NCBI GenBank assembly: GCA_964420125.1
Contig: CAYQQQ010000009.1
Span: 80,873-144,872 of the forward strand
From: CAYQQQ01 sp964420125
Lineage (GTDB): Bacteria > Actinomycetota > Acidimicrobiia > Acidimicrobiales > Microtrichaceae
Direction of reading: 5' to 3'
Length of the DNA stretch: 64,000 nucleotides
Below, one piece after another: positions 40,929-49,060 of the stretch. Below the pieces are notes generated by a model, which saw nothing but the letters and a program-made list of their open reading frames with translations, was not told where the DNA came from and did not search any database. Every line of letters starts with the position of its first letter. The stretch's first letter is position 1. The position numbers were made by a program, and so were the translations under genes.

Positions 40929-42014
40929 TCATCCCTCCATCACCCCGAGTCGTTCCCCGGTCCGTTCGTTCGCCAGCCGCCGGGCACGTTCGATGTGCTC
41001 GGCCGGCACGTGGATGTAGCCGGTCGTGGTCGACAGCCACTCGTGACCCAGCAGGTCCAGGATCGCCTTGAGGTCCACGCCCCGCTCACAGAGCGACGAC
41101 GCGCAGAAGTGCCGCAGCGCATGCGGGGTGAGCTTGCCGTTCCACGCCGGCAACCAACGACGCACCGCACCAGCCAACCCCGACCGCAACGCTTCGGGAC
41201 CGACTCGTGTGCACTGCCCGGTGTCGGCGTCGCGGCGTTCGCTCGGCAGCAGGGGCGCGGAGGGGTCGAACCAGTCGTCGCCGAACCGGTGACGGACATC
41301 GGTCATCCACCACTCCAAGAGCGCGTCGACCTCGTCGATGCACGGCACCAGCCTCGTCTTGGGTCCACGTCCACGGCTGCCCTTGCCGAACCGGACATGC
41401 AACTTGCCGAGCTCCCCCAGATCCGGGCGCCAGTCACCGATGTCGAGCATCACGGTCTCGGTGATGCGCAGCCCGGCCCGCCGCCACAACGACGCCGCCA
41501 GGTAGTCCCGCGCCGCCGGCAAGTACTTGCGGGCCCCCGGCAGCGCGTGACCCCACGAGGCGAACAACGCCTCGACGTCAGACCGCGGCGGGGGGACACG
41601 CCCGGCGCTCGGGTTGCCGCCAGCCGGGCGGTTCCACTCGTCGATCGGTTGCTCCACCACCACCCCGGTCAGAGCGTGGATGTCGCCCTGCCAGCGATCG
41701 ATCAAGAAGTCGAAGAATTGCGCGAGCGTCAACGCCTTGCCCCGCACCGTCGAGTGCACCATCCCACGCTCGCGACGCTGGCGGCTCAAGAACCGATCCG
41801 CGTCGGCCGGCGTCGCCGTCCACACCGGCCGACCCAGGAACGCCACGAACTCGAACACGACGCGCCGCTCGCTCGCGATCTGACCGTCGGTGATCCCGGC
41901 GCTGACCATCGCCAGCAGGTACTGGTCGACCAGCTTCTGCTCGAAGTCCTGCTGATCCTCGACGCTCACCAACCGGCGCGGCGCGTCGATGCTGCGCACA
42001 ACCGCGAGGCTCAC
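40929..42014 (-). CDS. Tyrosine recombinase, TnpA-like member of a trio
   Basis: 361 residues, the same length as Tn554 TnpA. SAM-like N-terminal domain, then the catalytic set: Arg in RRAGLRITE (about 181), HxxR in LTPHALRHFC (about 298), His in LLGHEWLSTTTGY (about 324) and the Tyr in TTGYIHV. All catalytic residues are intact, so it is probably active. Confidence 0.92.
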   Translation of the reverse strand: MSLAVVRSIDAPRRLVSVEDQQDFEQKLVDQYLLAMVSAGITDGQIASERRVVFEFVAFLGRPVWTATPADADRFLSRQRRERGMVHSTVRGKALTLAQFFDFLIDRWQGDIHALTGVVVEQPIDEWNRPAGGNPSAGRVPPPRSDVEALFASWGHALPGARKYLPAARDYLAASLWRRAGLRITETVMLDIGDWRPDLGELGKLHVRFGKGSRGRGPKTRLVPCIDEVDALLEWWMTDVRHRFGDDWFDPSAPLLPSERRDADTGQCTRVGPEALRSGLAGAVRRWLPAWNGKLTPHALRHFCASSLCERGVDLKAILDLLGHEWLSTTTGYIHVPAEHIERARRLANERTGERLGVMEG

Positions 42015-42225
42015 CGACCCACCAGTTCAGTCCACCACTCGAAACGTGTTAATTCTCGAACAGCAATCCGGAATCCCGACGACGTGTCGGATTCCATGCG
42101 CGGGAGGAGAAACCTGCACTGACCAGGAACTCCTGCTCAACCCACCCATCCCGCGCCGAGCGAACCCCGCGCTCTTCGCACACCCCAGCCCTGAACGGAG
42201 CCAACAACCACCCAAGGAGGCCACC

Positions 42226-42435
42226 ATGGCTGTTCCAGACCCCCTGCTGCTCTTCGCCTACTGCTGCGCGAGGCTCGGCATCGACGCGCACGACGAACGA
42301 GGGATGACGACGACCGAGGTCGCCGTCATCACCTTCCTTCTCGTCGGCGCCGCCATCGTCGTGCTCGGCATCATCTACAATGCCGCGAAAGGCAACGCCG
42401 AGAGCATCCCCACGCCAGCACAGCCTGGCGGCTGA
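42226..42435 (+). CDS. Flp-like pilin (element 2)
   Basis: 69 residues. The N-terminal leader ends DERG, then MTTTEVAVITFLLVGAAIVV forms the pilin helix with Glu at position 5 after a likely cleavage, and a short polar tail follows. ATG at 42226 with AAGGAGG. The likely main subunit of the element-2 pilus. Its separation from tadC by the recombinase trio may require a separate promoter. Confidence 0.85.
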   Translation: MAVPDPLLLFAYCCARLGIDAHDERGMTTTEVAVITFLLVGAAIVVLGIIYNAAKGNAESIPTPAQPGG

Positions 42436-42442
42436 GGCCCCG

Positions 42443-42829
42443 ATGGGCCGCAGGTGGCGTCACGAACGAGGGATGACGACCATCCAGGTCGCCATCCTCT
42501 TCCCGGTCGTCCTGTTCTGGATCATGCTCATCGTGCAGTACGGGCTGTGGTGGCATGCAAAGCAGGTCGCCAACGCGGCCGCAGCCGAAGCAGTCGACGC
42601 CGCCCAAGTCTCCTCGGGCAGCGCCCGCGACGGCGAGGACGCCGCAGCGTCGTACCTCGCGCAGTCCGGCAACCTCGACAACATCACCATCGCCGTGTCC
42701 CGAGAACCGACCGTCGTGACCGTCGAAGTCCGCGGCGACGCACCGCAGCTCGTCCCCGGCTTCGAGTGGTCCGTCACCGCCCGCAGCACCGCCCCGGTCG
42801 AACGCTTCATCCCCGAGCCAGAACGATGA
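42443..42829 (+). CDS. TadE-like pseudopilin (element 2)
   Basis: 128 residues: HERGMTTIQVAILFPVVLFW is the processing site and helix; then WWHAKQVANAAAAEAVDAAQ, the TadE hallmark, and an extracellular domain. ATG at 42443, eight bases after flp. It overlaps the next pseudopilin gene. Confidence 0.85.
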   Translation: MGRRWRHERGMTTIQVAILFPVVLFWIMLIVQYGLWWHAKQVANAAAAEAVDAAQVSSGSARDGEDAAASYLAQSGNLDNITIAVSREPTVVTVEVRGDAPQLVPGFEWSVTARSTAPVERFIPEPER

Positions 42830-43251
42830 CCCTCCCAGCGCGCGTCCGCGACGAACGAGGATCCATCGCCGTCGAGGTCGCGGTCATCGCACCCGCACTG
42901 CTGTTCCTCATGCTCCTCGTGGTCTACGCGGGCAAGGTCAGCGAGGCGAACGGCAACGTCGAACGCGCCGCCTCCGACGCCGCCCGCGCCGCGTCCCTTC
43001 GCCAACACCCCAGCGACGCCACCGATAACGCCCGAACGTCCGCCGCCTCGAACCTCGCCGCGGCCGGTGTCCCCTGCCTCACCCTCACCACCACCGTCGA
43101 CACCACCGACTTCGCCCCCGGCGGGACCGTCACCGTCACCATCCACTGCGAAGCCTCCATGGCCGACGTCACCCTCCTCGGCGTCCCCGGACGACAAACC
43201 TTCACCGCCACAGCCACCGAGGTCATCGACACCTACCGGAGCGGATCGTGA
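42826..43251 (+). CDS. TadE/TadF-like pseudopilin (element 2)
   Basis: 141 residues with DERGSIAVEVAVIAPALLFL (processing site and helix) and VERAASDAARAASLRQ, then a Thr-rich extracellular domain with two Cys that may pair. ATG at 42826 overlaps the upstream stop and its end overlaps the next GTG. Confidence 0.84.
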   Translation: MTLPARVRDERGSIAVEVAVIAPALLFLMLLVVYAGKVSEANGNVERAASDAARAASLRQHPSDATDNARTSAASNLAAAGVPCLTLTTTVDTTDFAPGGTVTVTIHCEASMADVTLLGVPGRQTFTATATEVIDTYRSGS

Positions 43252-43646
43252 ACCCCCGCGACGAACGAGGAAGCATCACCGCCTTCGTCGCGGTCGTCGC
43301 CACCGCACTCATCCTCGTCGCCGGGATGGCCTATGACGGCGGCCAGGTCATCGCAGCCCACAACGCAGCCCGCAACGACGCAGAACGAGCCGCACGCGCC
43401 GGAGCCCAACAGATCGACCTCGACCACCTCCGCTCCACGAACGAACCCCGACTCGACCCCGTCGCCGCCGAAGCCGCCGCGGTCGCCTACCTCCAACGAG
43501 CAGGTGCGACGGGGACCGCAACCGTCACCGACGCGTCGATCACCGTGACGGTCACCCGCGTCCAACCCATGCGGATCACCCCCGGCGCAGACCGGACCAT
43601 CGTCGTTCGCGAGACCGCCACCGCCGTCGACGAGGCCCAACCATGA
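43248..43646 (+). CDS. TadG-like pseudopilin (element 2)
   Basis: 132 residues: DERGSITAFVAVVATALILV, then AYDGGQVIAAHNAARNDAER, the pattern of TadG-like or Flp-associated proteins (a helix followed by a DGG and AAR-A motif). Start GTG at 43248. Coupled to the LysM-BTAD gene by a 4-base overlap. Confidence 0.84.
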   Translation: MNPRDERGSITAFVAVVATALILVAGMAYDGGQVIAAHNAARNDAERAARAGAQQIDLDHLRSTNEPRLDPVAAEAAAVAYLQRAGATGTATVTDASITVTVTRVQPMRITPGADRTIVVRETATAVDEAQP

Positions 43647-46600
43647 GCGCCCGACGATCCGCTCGGCTCCTGCGAGGCATCACCTCGCTGGCAGCCACCC
43701 TCGGGCTGCTCATCGGCGTGCCCCTCCTGCTGGCAACGCTCGTGGGCTGGCCGCTCCCCACCAGCCTCCCGAGCGTCGACTCCCTGGAGAACGCTGCCCG
43801 CACCGGCATCAGCGACCAAGTCGTCGTCAACACCCTCGCCGTCATCGCATGGCTCGCCTGGGCACAGCTCGCCCTCGCGCTCGTCGTCGAGATCCTCGCG
43901 GTGGCCCGAGGACTCCAGGCGATCCGCCTTCCGGTCATTCCCGGCTTCCAGCTCACCGCCGCTCGGCTCGTCGCCGGTGTGCTGATGATCGCCTCCACCG
44001 TGCAGCCCGCCCGCGCTCACGCCGCCGCGCCGCAGCCGATCCCGGTAGTCGCCGAAGTCACCGTCGCTGCTGTTGCTCCTGTCGAGCGACCGTTGCTGAG
44101 CAGCGCGTACGGGTACCAGATCCAGTTCGTCGGACACACCGACGACACGCCTACGGCAACGCCGCCTGGCGGTCACCCGACCGTGACCGTGCAGCGCCAC
44201 GACAGCTACTGGGCCATCGCGGAGCGCACACTCGGCGACGGGTTCCGATGGCAGGAGATCCTCGACCTCAACGCCGGGCGGGTCCTTCCCGACGGCACCG
44301 TCATCACTGCCGGAGACGACACCCTCCACACCGGCTGGGTCCTCCTCCTGCCTGCCGACGCCACGGGCGAACCCGAGTCTCCGGTCCCGGCGGCAGTTCC
44401 CAGCCAGCCCACTGTGTTGGCTACGGAGCGATCGAGTGTGGTGGTGGAGCGAGGCGACAACCTGTGGGACATCTCCGAGGACCGGCTCGAGGACGACCTC
44501 GGTCGAGACGCGACCGACGCAGAGGTCGCCCCGTACTGGCAGCAGGTCATCGACACCAACCAGGACCGCTACGTCCAACCCGGCAATCCCAGCCTGATCC
44601 TTCCCGGCCAGGTCATCGACCTCCCACCCACCGGCCACGAACCGCCCGCCCCGCCAGCAGAGGCCGATCCGCTCCCCGAAGCCGAGGAGCCCCCGGTCCC
44701 CGTCGAACCGCCCACACTCGAACCCGAGGAGCAGGCACCAGAGACGCCCGCTTCCTCGACCACCTCGACAAAGCCAACGACCGATGCACCGGCCACCACG
44801 ACTCCACCGACAACGACCGCGCCACCGACGACCGCGGCTCCGCCTACGACCGCCGCCGACGACGACGCGGACGATCAGGAGCCCTCCGACGCCTTGCCGG
44901 TCACGTTCGCGCTCGGAGGGCTCACGAGCATCGCGCTCGCCGTCGGGCTCAAACGGCTCATCGACCGACGCCGCCGGCACTACATCGAGGCCCACGACGG
45001 CCAGCTCCCCGGCCGCACGCCGCTCGATCATCGCGAGCTGCACCAGGCGATCGTCGCCCAGGCCGACGAGGAACGCATCGACGACCTGCAAGGTGCGCTC
45101 GGTCGGCTCGCCGCCGTCCTCGCCGCGGCCGGCTCCGAACGACGGCCACGCATGGTCCGCCACGCCGTCGACAGCCTCGAAGTCCTCCTCGACCAGCCCG
45201 CCACCAACCCACCCCCCGGCTGGGTCAGCTCCGACGACGGCACCGTCTGGACCCTCGCCGAGCTACCAGAACCAGACGACCTCTACGACGGGCCGCTGAG
45301 CCCCGCGCCGCTCCTGGTCACCGTCGGCCAACCCGAACACGACGCCCAGCTGTACCTCGACCTCGAAGCCGACGGGCTCACCGCCTTGACCGGCGACCAG
45401 GCCGTCGCCGAAGACCTCGCGCGCTCCATCCTCACGGAACTGACCCTCAGCCCCCTCGCCGAGACGTTGCGAGTCATCGGCATCGGCGACGTGGTGAACG
45501 AGAACGCCAAGGTCCTGGAACACCTCACCGTCGTCGACTCCTGGGACGGCATCGCCGAAGACATCCGGGCGTGGGCCAACCAATCGCACGAGGCGCTGGC
45601 AGACCAGGGCTGGGCCCACGCCTTCATCGGCCGCGGGCATGACCCCGACCACGACGCACTCGTACCCATCGCGGTCGTCGCCGATCGTCCACCGCCCCCG
45701 GAGCTCGCCGAGGAACTGCGCGCATGTCAGCCCTGTGCCGTCGCCGTGGTGGTCGTCGGCGACTTCGACGCCGCCGTGGCAACCCTGCGCTGCGAGCCCG
45801 ACACCCTCAACTTCGACTCGGTCGACCTGGCCTGCACGCCGCAGGTCCTCGACGGCGACGAACTTGCCGACCTCAGCCGGATCGTCGTTGCCGCTGACAG
45901 CCCTGAAGAACAGCTCGTCATGGACGAGCTGCTCGGGGAGTACGAGAGCATCGTGTCGTCAAACGGCTCCACGACCTCGCCCCACCCGGTCACCGATCCC
46001 GACGCCGAGCACGAAGACGCGCCGCCGGCCTTCGACGTGCTCGTGCGCCTGCTCGGCGACATCGCCGTGGACGGCGAACGGCCGCTCAAACCGAAGGCCA
46101 CCGCGGTTGTGGCCTACATCGCGCTCAAGAGATCGGTCAGCACAGAACGCCTCGAGGAGGCGTGCTGGTTCGGTTCCGACGGCGTCTCGCACATCAAGCG
46201 ACTCCACGACACGATGACCGAGGCTCGCGGCGCGATCGGATCCCAGCACCTTCCAGCCAACCGCAACGGCACCTACATCGCCGGGCCGGGTCTAGGAACC
46301 GACCTCGAGGTCTTCGACTGGCACGTCCACCGCGCCGCCGAGCTCGCACCCGCCGAGGCCATCGTCCACTACGACGCCGCGCTCGACCTCGTCACCGGCA
46401 AGCCGTTCACCTACGCCAATGCCGCCCGGAACTCCTACGGCTGGGTCGACTTCGAGCACTACGCGACGACGTGGGAGCAGCGGGTAGCAGGGGTAGCCCA
46501 GGCGTGTTCAGCCATGCACCTCGACCTCAGCGAACCCGCCGAGGCGATCGCCATGCTCCGCAGGATCCTCCATGCGATCCCGCTCAACAGCGGGGTCGTC

Positions 46601-46768
46601 GAGTCGCTCCTGCGCGCACACATCGCCCACGACGACAAGCCCGCCGCGGAGAGCGTCTACAAGGAACACGCGTCGGCACTGGTCCAAGCGAAGCTCGGCG
46701 ATCCGAGTGACACGATCGAACAGCTTCGCCTCGACCTGCTTCCCAGCGATCGTCGTCCGCGGGTCTGA
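43643..46768 (+). CDS. Membrane LysM-BTAD fusion protein
   Basis: 1041 residues. Three N-terminal membrane helices (about 15-36, 60-88, 107-125), two LysM modules outside (180-236 and 266-332), a Pro/Thr linker, then a fourth helix (about 418-435). The large inner part ends in a BTAD domain (about 795-1035: LLGDIAVDGERPLKPKATAV, then RRILHAIPLNSGVVESLLRA), as in SARP regulators. It has a wall-binding outside and a transcription-type inside, so it could signal pilus or wall state. The second LysM matches the LysM gene closing the chromosomal Tad operon. Confidence 0.83.
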   Translation: MSARRSARLLRGITSLAATLGLLIGVPLLLATLVGWPLPTSLPSVDSLENAARTGISDQVVVNTLAVIAWLAWAQLALALVVEILAVARGLQAIRLPVIPGFQLTAARLVAGVLMIASTVQPARAHAAAPQPIPVVAEVTVAAVAPVERPLLSSAYGYQIQFVGHTDDTPTATPPGGHPTVTVQRHDSYWAIAERTLGDGFRWQEILDLNAGRVLPDGTVITAGDDTLHTGWVLLLPADATGEPESPVPAAVPSQPTVLATERSSVVVERGDNLWDISEDRLEDDLGRDATDAEVAPYWQQVIDTNQDRYVQPGNPSLILPGQVIDLPPTGHEPPAPPAEADPLPEAEEPPVPVEPPTLEPEEQAPETPASSTTSTKPTTDAPATTTPPTTTAPPTTAAPPTTAADDDADDQEPSDALPVTFALGGLTSIALAVGLKRLIDRRRRHYIEAHDGQLPGRTPLDHRELHQAIVAQADEERIDDLQGALGRLAAVLAAAGSERRPRMVRHAVDSLEVLLDQPATNPPPGWVSSDDGTVWTLAELPEPDDLYDGPLSPAPLLVTVGQPEHDAQLYLDLEADGLTALTGDQAVAEDLARSILTELTLSPLAETLRVIGIGDVVNENAKVLEHLTVVDSWDGIAEDIRAWANQSHEALADQGWAHAFIGRGHDPDHDALVPIAVVADRPPPPELAEELRACQPCAVAVVVVGDFDAAVATLRCEPDTLNFDSVDLACTPQVLDGDELADLSRIVVAADSPEEQLVMDELLGEYESIVSSNGSTTSPHPVTDPDAEHEDAPPAFDVLVRLLGDIAVDGERPLKPKATAVVAYIALKRSVSTERLEEACWFGSDGVSHIKRLHDTMTEARGAIGSQHLPANRNGTYIAGPGLGTDLEVFDWHVHRAAELAPAEAIVHYDAALDLVTGKPFTYANAARNSYGWVDFEHYATTWEQRVAGVAQACSAMHLDLSEPAEAIAMLRRILHAIPLNSGVVESLLRAHIAHDDKPAAESVYKEHASALVQAKLGDPSDTIEQLRLDLLPSDRRPRV

Positions 46769-46801
46769 CCCGGCGGCGGACAGCCCGCCCTCACTGGTCG
46801 A

Positions 46802-47938
46802 TCAGTAGGAGCAGCCGCTTGTGGGGAGGCCTTGGGATGCGAGGGGCTGACCGTCGGCGATGGCGACGAAGAAGGGCTGCGGGCAGCGCTGGGTACCGTC
46901 GATGCGGATGCCGAAGTGGAGGTGCGGTCCGGTGCTGTTGCCTGTTGAGGCGCTGTCGAGGATGTGTTGCCCGACGTTGACGCGGTCGCCGATCGCGACG
47001 GCTTGGGTGCCGGGGTTGCCGTGGCAGTAGGTGTACTGGGCGCCGTCGTCGCCGTTGAAGATGACGCCCACTCCGCATTTCCCGCTCGTCGGAGTACCGG
47101 CGACGACACCGTTCGTGACAGCGAAGAGGGGCGTGCCGATGGGGACGGGGATGTCGGCCGCGGGGTAGTCGTGGTGGGGCTTGGTGAACCAGCGCGGGTA
47201 TTCGTCGTACCAGCGCCGCTCGACGGGTAGGGCGTAGTCGCCGCTGACGGCAAGGCCCGCGCCTGGGCACCCGAGCGCGTCGAGAGAGGCGAACGGATTG
47301 GCCGGGTCGGGTGCCGTGTCGGCATGGGCGAGCATCGACTCGTACACGGAGCTGAGCGAGGTCCAGTACGTCGTTGCCGATGCCCAGGTCCCGGCGAGCC
47401 CACCCCACGTCGTCGCTGACTCTCCTGCTCGGGGTGCGACGTTCGGGTGGGCCAACGGGGCGTCGTTGCCGAGGGCGTACTTCTTGAGCAACTGGATCTG
47501 GGCGCGAACGCCGATGATCGGATCAACGAAGGTGGACCCCGACGCAGCGCCGTCGTAGTGCGCGATCCCGGCGAAGTTGTTGATGGCCGTGTCGCTGTTG
47601 GTGAAGTGACCCGTCTCGAGCACGGCCTGGGCGAGCGCCATGTCACCCCGGACTCCCTCGGCGTCGCCTTCGGTGACGTAGAGCGCGATGAGGTCCTCGA
47701 TGGCGACACCGAGGCGCGACGGCTGGCCGCGGCCGGTGCTGTTCCACCAGGCGCGCAGGTCGCTCACGGTCAGGGTCGAAGGACCGAGGATGCTGGGGGT
47801 GCCGTCGTCGGCGACCTCGCCGACCTCCCCACAACCGGGCGGTGAGGAACCACCGACCCCGATGGCGAGGATCGGCAGGGAGGTGAACCCTCCGATGGTC
47901 ACGAGACAGGCGAGCGCGGCTGCGGCTGGGAGCTTCAT
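46802..47938 (-). CDS. Secreted peptidoglycan hydrolase, glucosaminidase-like plus M23
   Basis: 378 residues. Signal peptide (1-26), a glucosaminidase-like domain (GDMALAQAVLETGHFTN, then NNFAGI), then a LytM/M23 domain (HHDYPAADIPVPIGTPLFAV, TYCHGNPG, and HLHFGI, the zinc His pair). It would open the wall for the secretion channel, as VirB1 and phage-like hydrolases do. The ATG at 47938 directly abuts a GGGGCCTACC motif. Convergent to the LysM-BTAD gene. Confidence 0.9.
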   Translation of the reverse strand: MKLPAAAALACLVTIGGFTSLPILAIGVGGSSPPGCGEVGEVADDGTPSILGPSTLTVSDLRAWWNSTGRGQPSRLGVAIEDLIALYVTEGDAEGVRGDMALAQAVLETGHFTNSDTAINNFAGIAHYDGAASGSTFVDPIIGVRAQIQLLKKYALGNDAPLAHPNVAPRAGESATTWGGLAGTWASATTYWTSLSSVYESMLAHADTAPDPANPFASLDALGCPGAGLAVSGDYALPVERRWYDEYPRWFTKPHHDYPAADIPVPIGTPLFAVTNGVVAGTPTSGKCGVGVIFNGDDGAQYTYCHGNPGTQAVAIGDRVNVGQHILDSASTGNSTGPHLHFGIRIDGTQRCPQPFFVAIADGQPLASQGLPTSGCSY

Positions 47939-47953
47939 GCCCAGGTAGGCCCC
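47939..47953 (-). promoter_or_regulatory. Shared GGGGCCTA promoter-like motif, copy 3
   Basis: CGCGAAG, 14 bases, GGGGCCTACCTGGGC, then the ATG at 47938 with no gap. It forms one half of a divergent control region with copy 4. Confidence 0.65.
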
Positions 47954-48001
47954 GTGACGCGCAGATTCTTCGCGGACGCGTGGAGAGTTTTCGATCGCCG
48001 A

Positions 48002-48016
48002 GGGGCCTACGGGGGT
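48002..48016 (+). promoter_or_regulatory. Shared GGGGCCTA promoter-like motif, copy 4
   Basis: GGGGCCTACGGGGGT, preceded by GAGTTTTCGATCGCCGA, which resembles the upstream part of copy 5 (GAAGTTTCCGCTCGCCAA). It lies 38 bases before the ATG of the VirB2-like gene, which has its own AGGAGG. Confidence 0.6.
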
Positions 48017-48053
48017 GACGACAACGTCTCACCGCTCCCGAGGAGGTTCCCTC

Positions 48054-48344
48054 ATGATCCGCATTCCCGGTGTCCTCGCCCAGGTCGAGGTCGACCCGAG
48101 CACCGACGGCATGCCTGGTGCCGATCTGATTCAGCAGTTGTTGAACTGGGCGCAGATGCTCGCCCTGTGGGGCAGCCTGGCGGCGCTGCTGATCGGCGCT
48201 GCCATGTACGGCCTGGCCCGAGAGGGCGGCTCCTACGGCGGTGCCAGCCGCGGCAAGACTCTTGCTCTCGGCGGCGTGGTCGGCGCTATCTTGGCGGGGG
48301 TCGCTCCGACCGCGGTGAACATGCTGTTCGAGGCGGCGAGCTGA
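48054..48344 (+). CDS. VirB2/TrbC-like small membrane subunit
   Basis: 96 residues, two hydrophobic helices (LNWAQMLALWGSLAALLIGA, then LALGGVVGAILAGVAPTAV) joined by a short basic loop, the layout of VirB2-type pilins or TrbC. ATG at 48054 with GAGGAGG. First gene of the secretion operon. Homology is structural only, so the name is tentative. Confidence 0.7.
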   Translation: MIRIPGVLAQVEVDPSTDGMPGADLIQQLLNWAQMLALWGSLAALLIGAAMYGLAREGGSYGGASRGKTLALGGVVGAILAGVAPTAVNMLFEAAS

Positions 48345-49060
48345 TGGCCCGCCAAGACACGCCCCCGTCGCGTCGGACCGCGATCATCGCCACCGTCGTG
48401 GTCGCCGCGCTCATCGCTGGTGTCCTGCTCATCCGGATCGGCCAGGACAACGGGTCCGGCGACGACGGCAACGCCGCCCGACCGGCCGCCGAGACACCTC
48501 GACCGACTGTTGCCACCGGCGCAGGTCCGGCGGGTGATGCCGCCGGGGTCTCGGTCGGGTTCTCCGCTGACGAACCCGGAGCGGTCGCTGCCGCGGTCGC
48601 CTACGCCACCGCGTCGCAACGCTGGCTCTACTTCACCGACGAGGAGATCGAAGCCGCGGTCGCCGAGATCGCCACCCCGGTGGCAGCGCCCCGCATGGCC
48701 GAGGACGTCGTGGCTGACGTCTCGATGGCTCGCGAGCAGCTCGCCCAATCCTCCGGGCGGATCTGGTGGCTCGTCCGGCCGCTCGCCTGGCGCGTCGACG
48801 ACTACCGAGACACCGACGCCCGGGTGTCGGTGTGGACCGTCACGATCCTCTCCGCGGCGGGCGTCGCGGCGCCACAGTCGGAGTTCCTGACGGTTACCTT
48901 GGACCTCTCGTGGGTCGATGGGGACTGGCGGGTCGACGGTGTGCGCGACACGCCGGGCCCGACACCGATCACCGGCCCGCACGACCAGCCGTGGGACGCG
49001 GAGCCATTCGATGAGGCGCTCGTCGGGTTCACCCGCATGGACGGGGAGCCGGTCTCGTGA
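48344..49060 (+). CDS. VirB8/TcpC-like bitopic membrane protein
   Basis: 238 residues. One N-terminal helix (AIIATVVVAALIAGVLLIR), a disordered linker, then an NTF2-like domain (AVAYATASQRWLYFTDEEIE to LTVTLDLSWVDGDWRVDGV). The fold pattern is that of VirB8, TcpC and related conjugation scaffolds. ATG at 48344 overlaps the previous stop by one base. The role is inferred from fold and position. Confidence 0.68.
   Translation: MARQDTPPSRRTAIIATVVVAALIAGVLLIRIGQDNGSGDDGNAARPAAETPRPTVATGAGPAGDAAGVSVGFSADEPGAVAAAVAYATASQRWLYFTDEEIEAAVAEIATPVAAPRMAEDVVADVSMAREQLAQSSGRIWWLVRPLAWRVDDYRDTDARVSVWTVTILSAAGVAAPQSEFLTVTLDLSWVDGDWRVDGVRDTPGPTPITGPHDQPWDAEPFDEALVGFTRMDGEPVS

Larger units (their letters stand above)
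38787..42014 (-). mobile_element. Tn554-like recombinase trio inserted in the Tad locus of element 2
   Basis: Three overlapping or adjacent minus-strand genes (361-aa tyrosine recombinase, 105-aa XRE protein, 607-aa zinc-ribbon recombinase) stand between tadC and flp, against the direction of the Tad genes. hicBA may belong to the same insertion. No terminal repeats were found; a near-palindrome, ggaatcccgac/tgtcggattcc, lies at 42070-42095 next to the right side. Borders are uncertain. Confidence 0.6.

Noticed and set aside
37881..42122. 1413-residue plus-strand open frame
   Set aside because: Antisense to hicBA and the recombinase trio, which have clear catalytic motifs and ribosome sites; the long frame has no domains.
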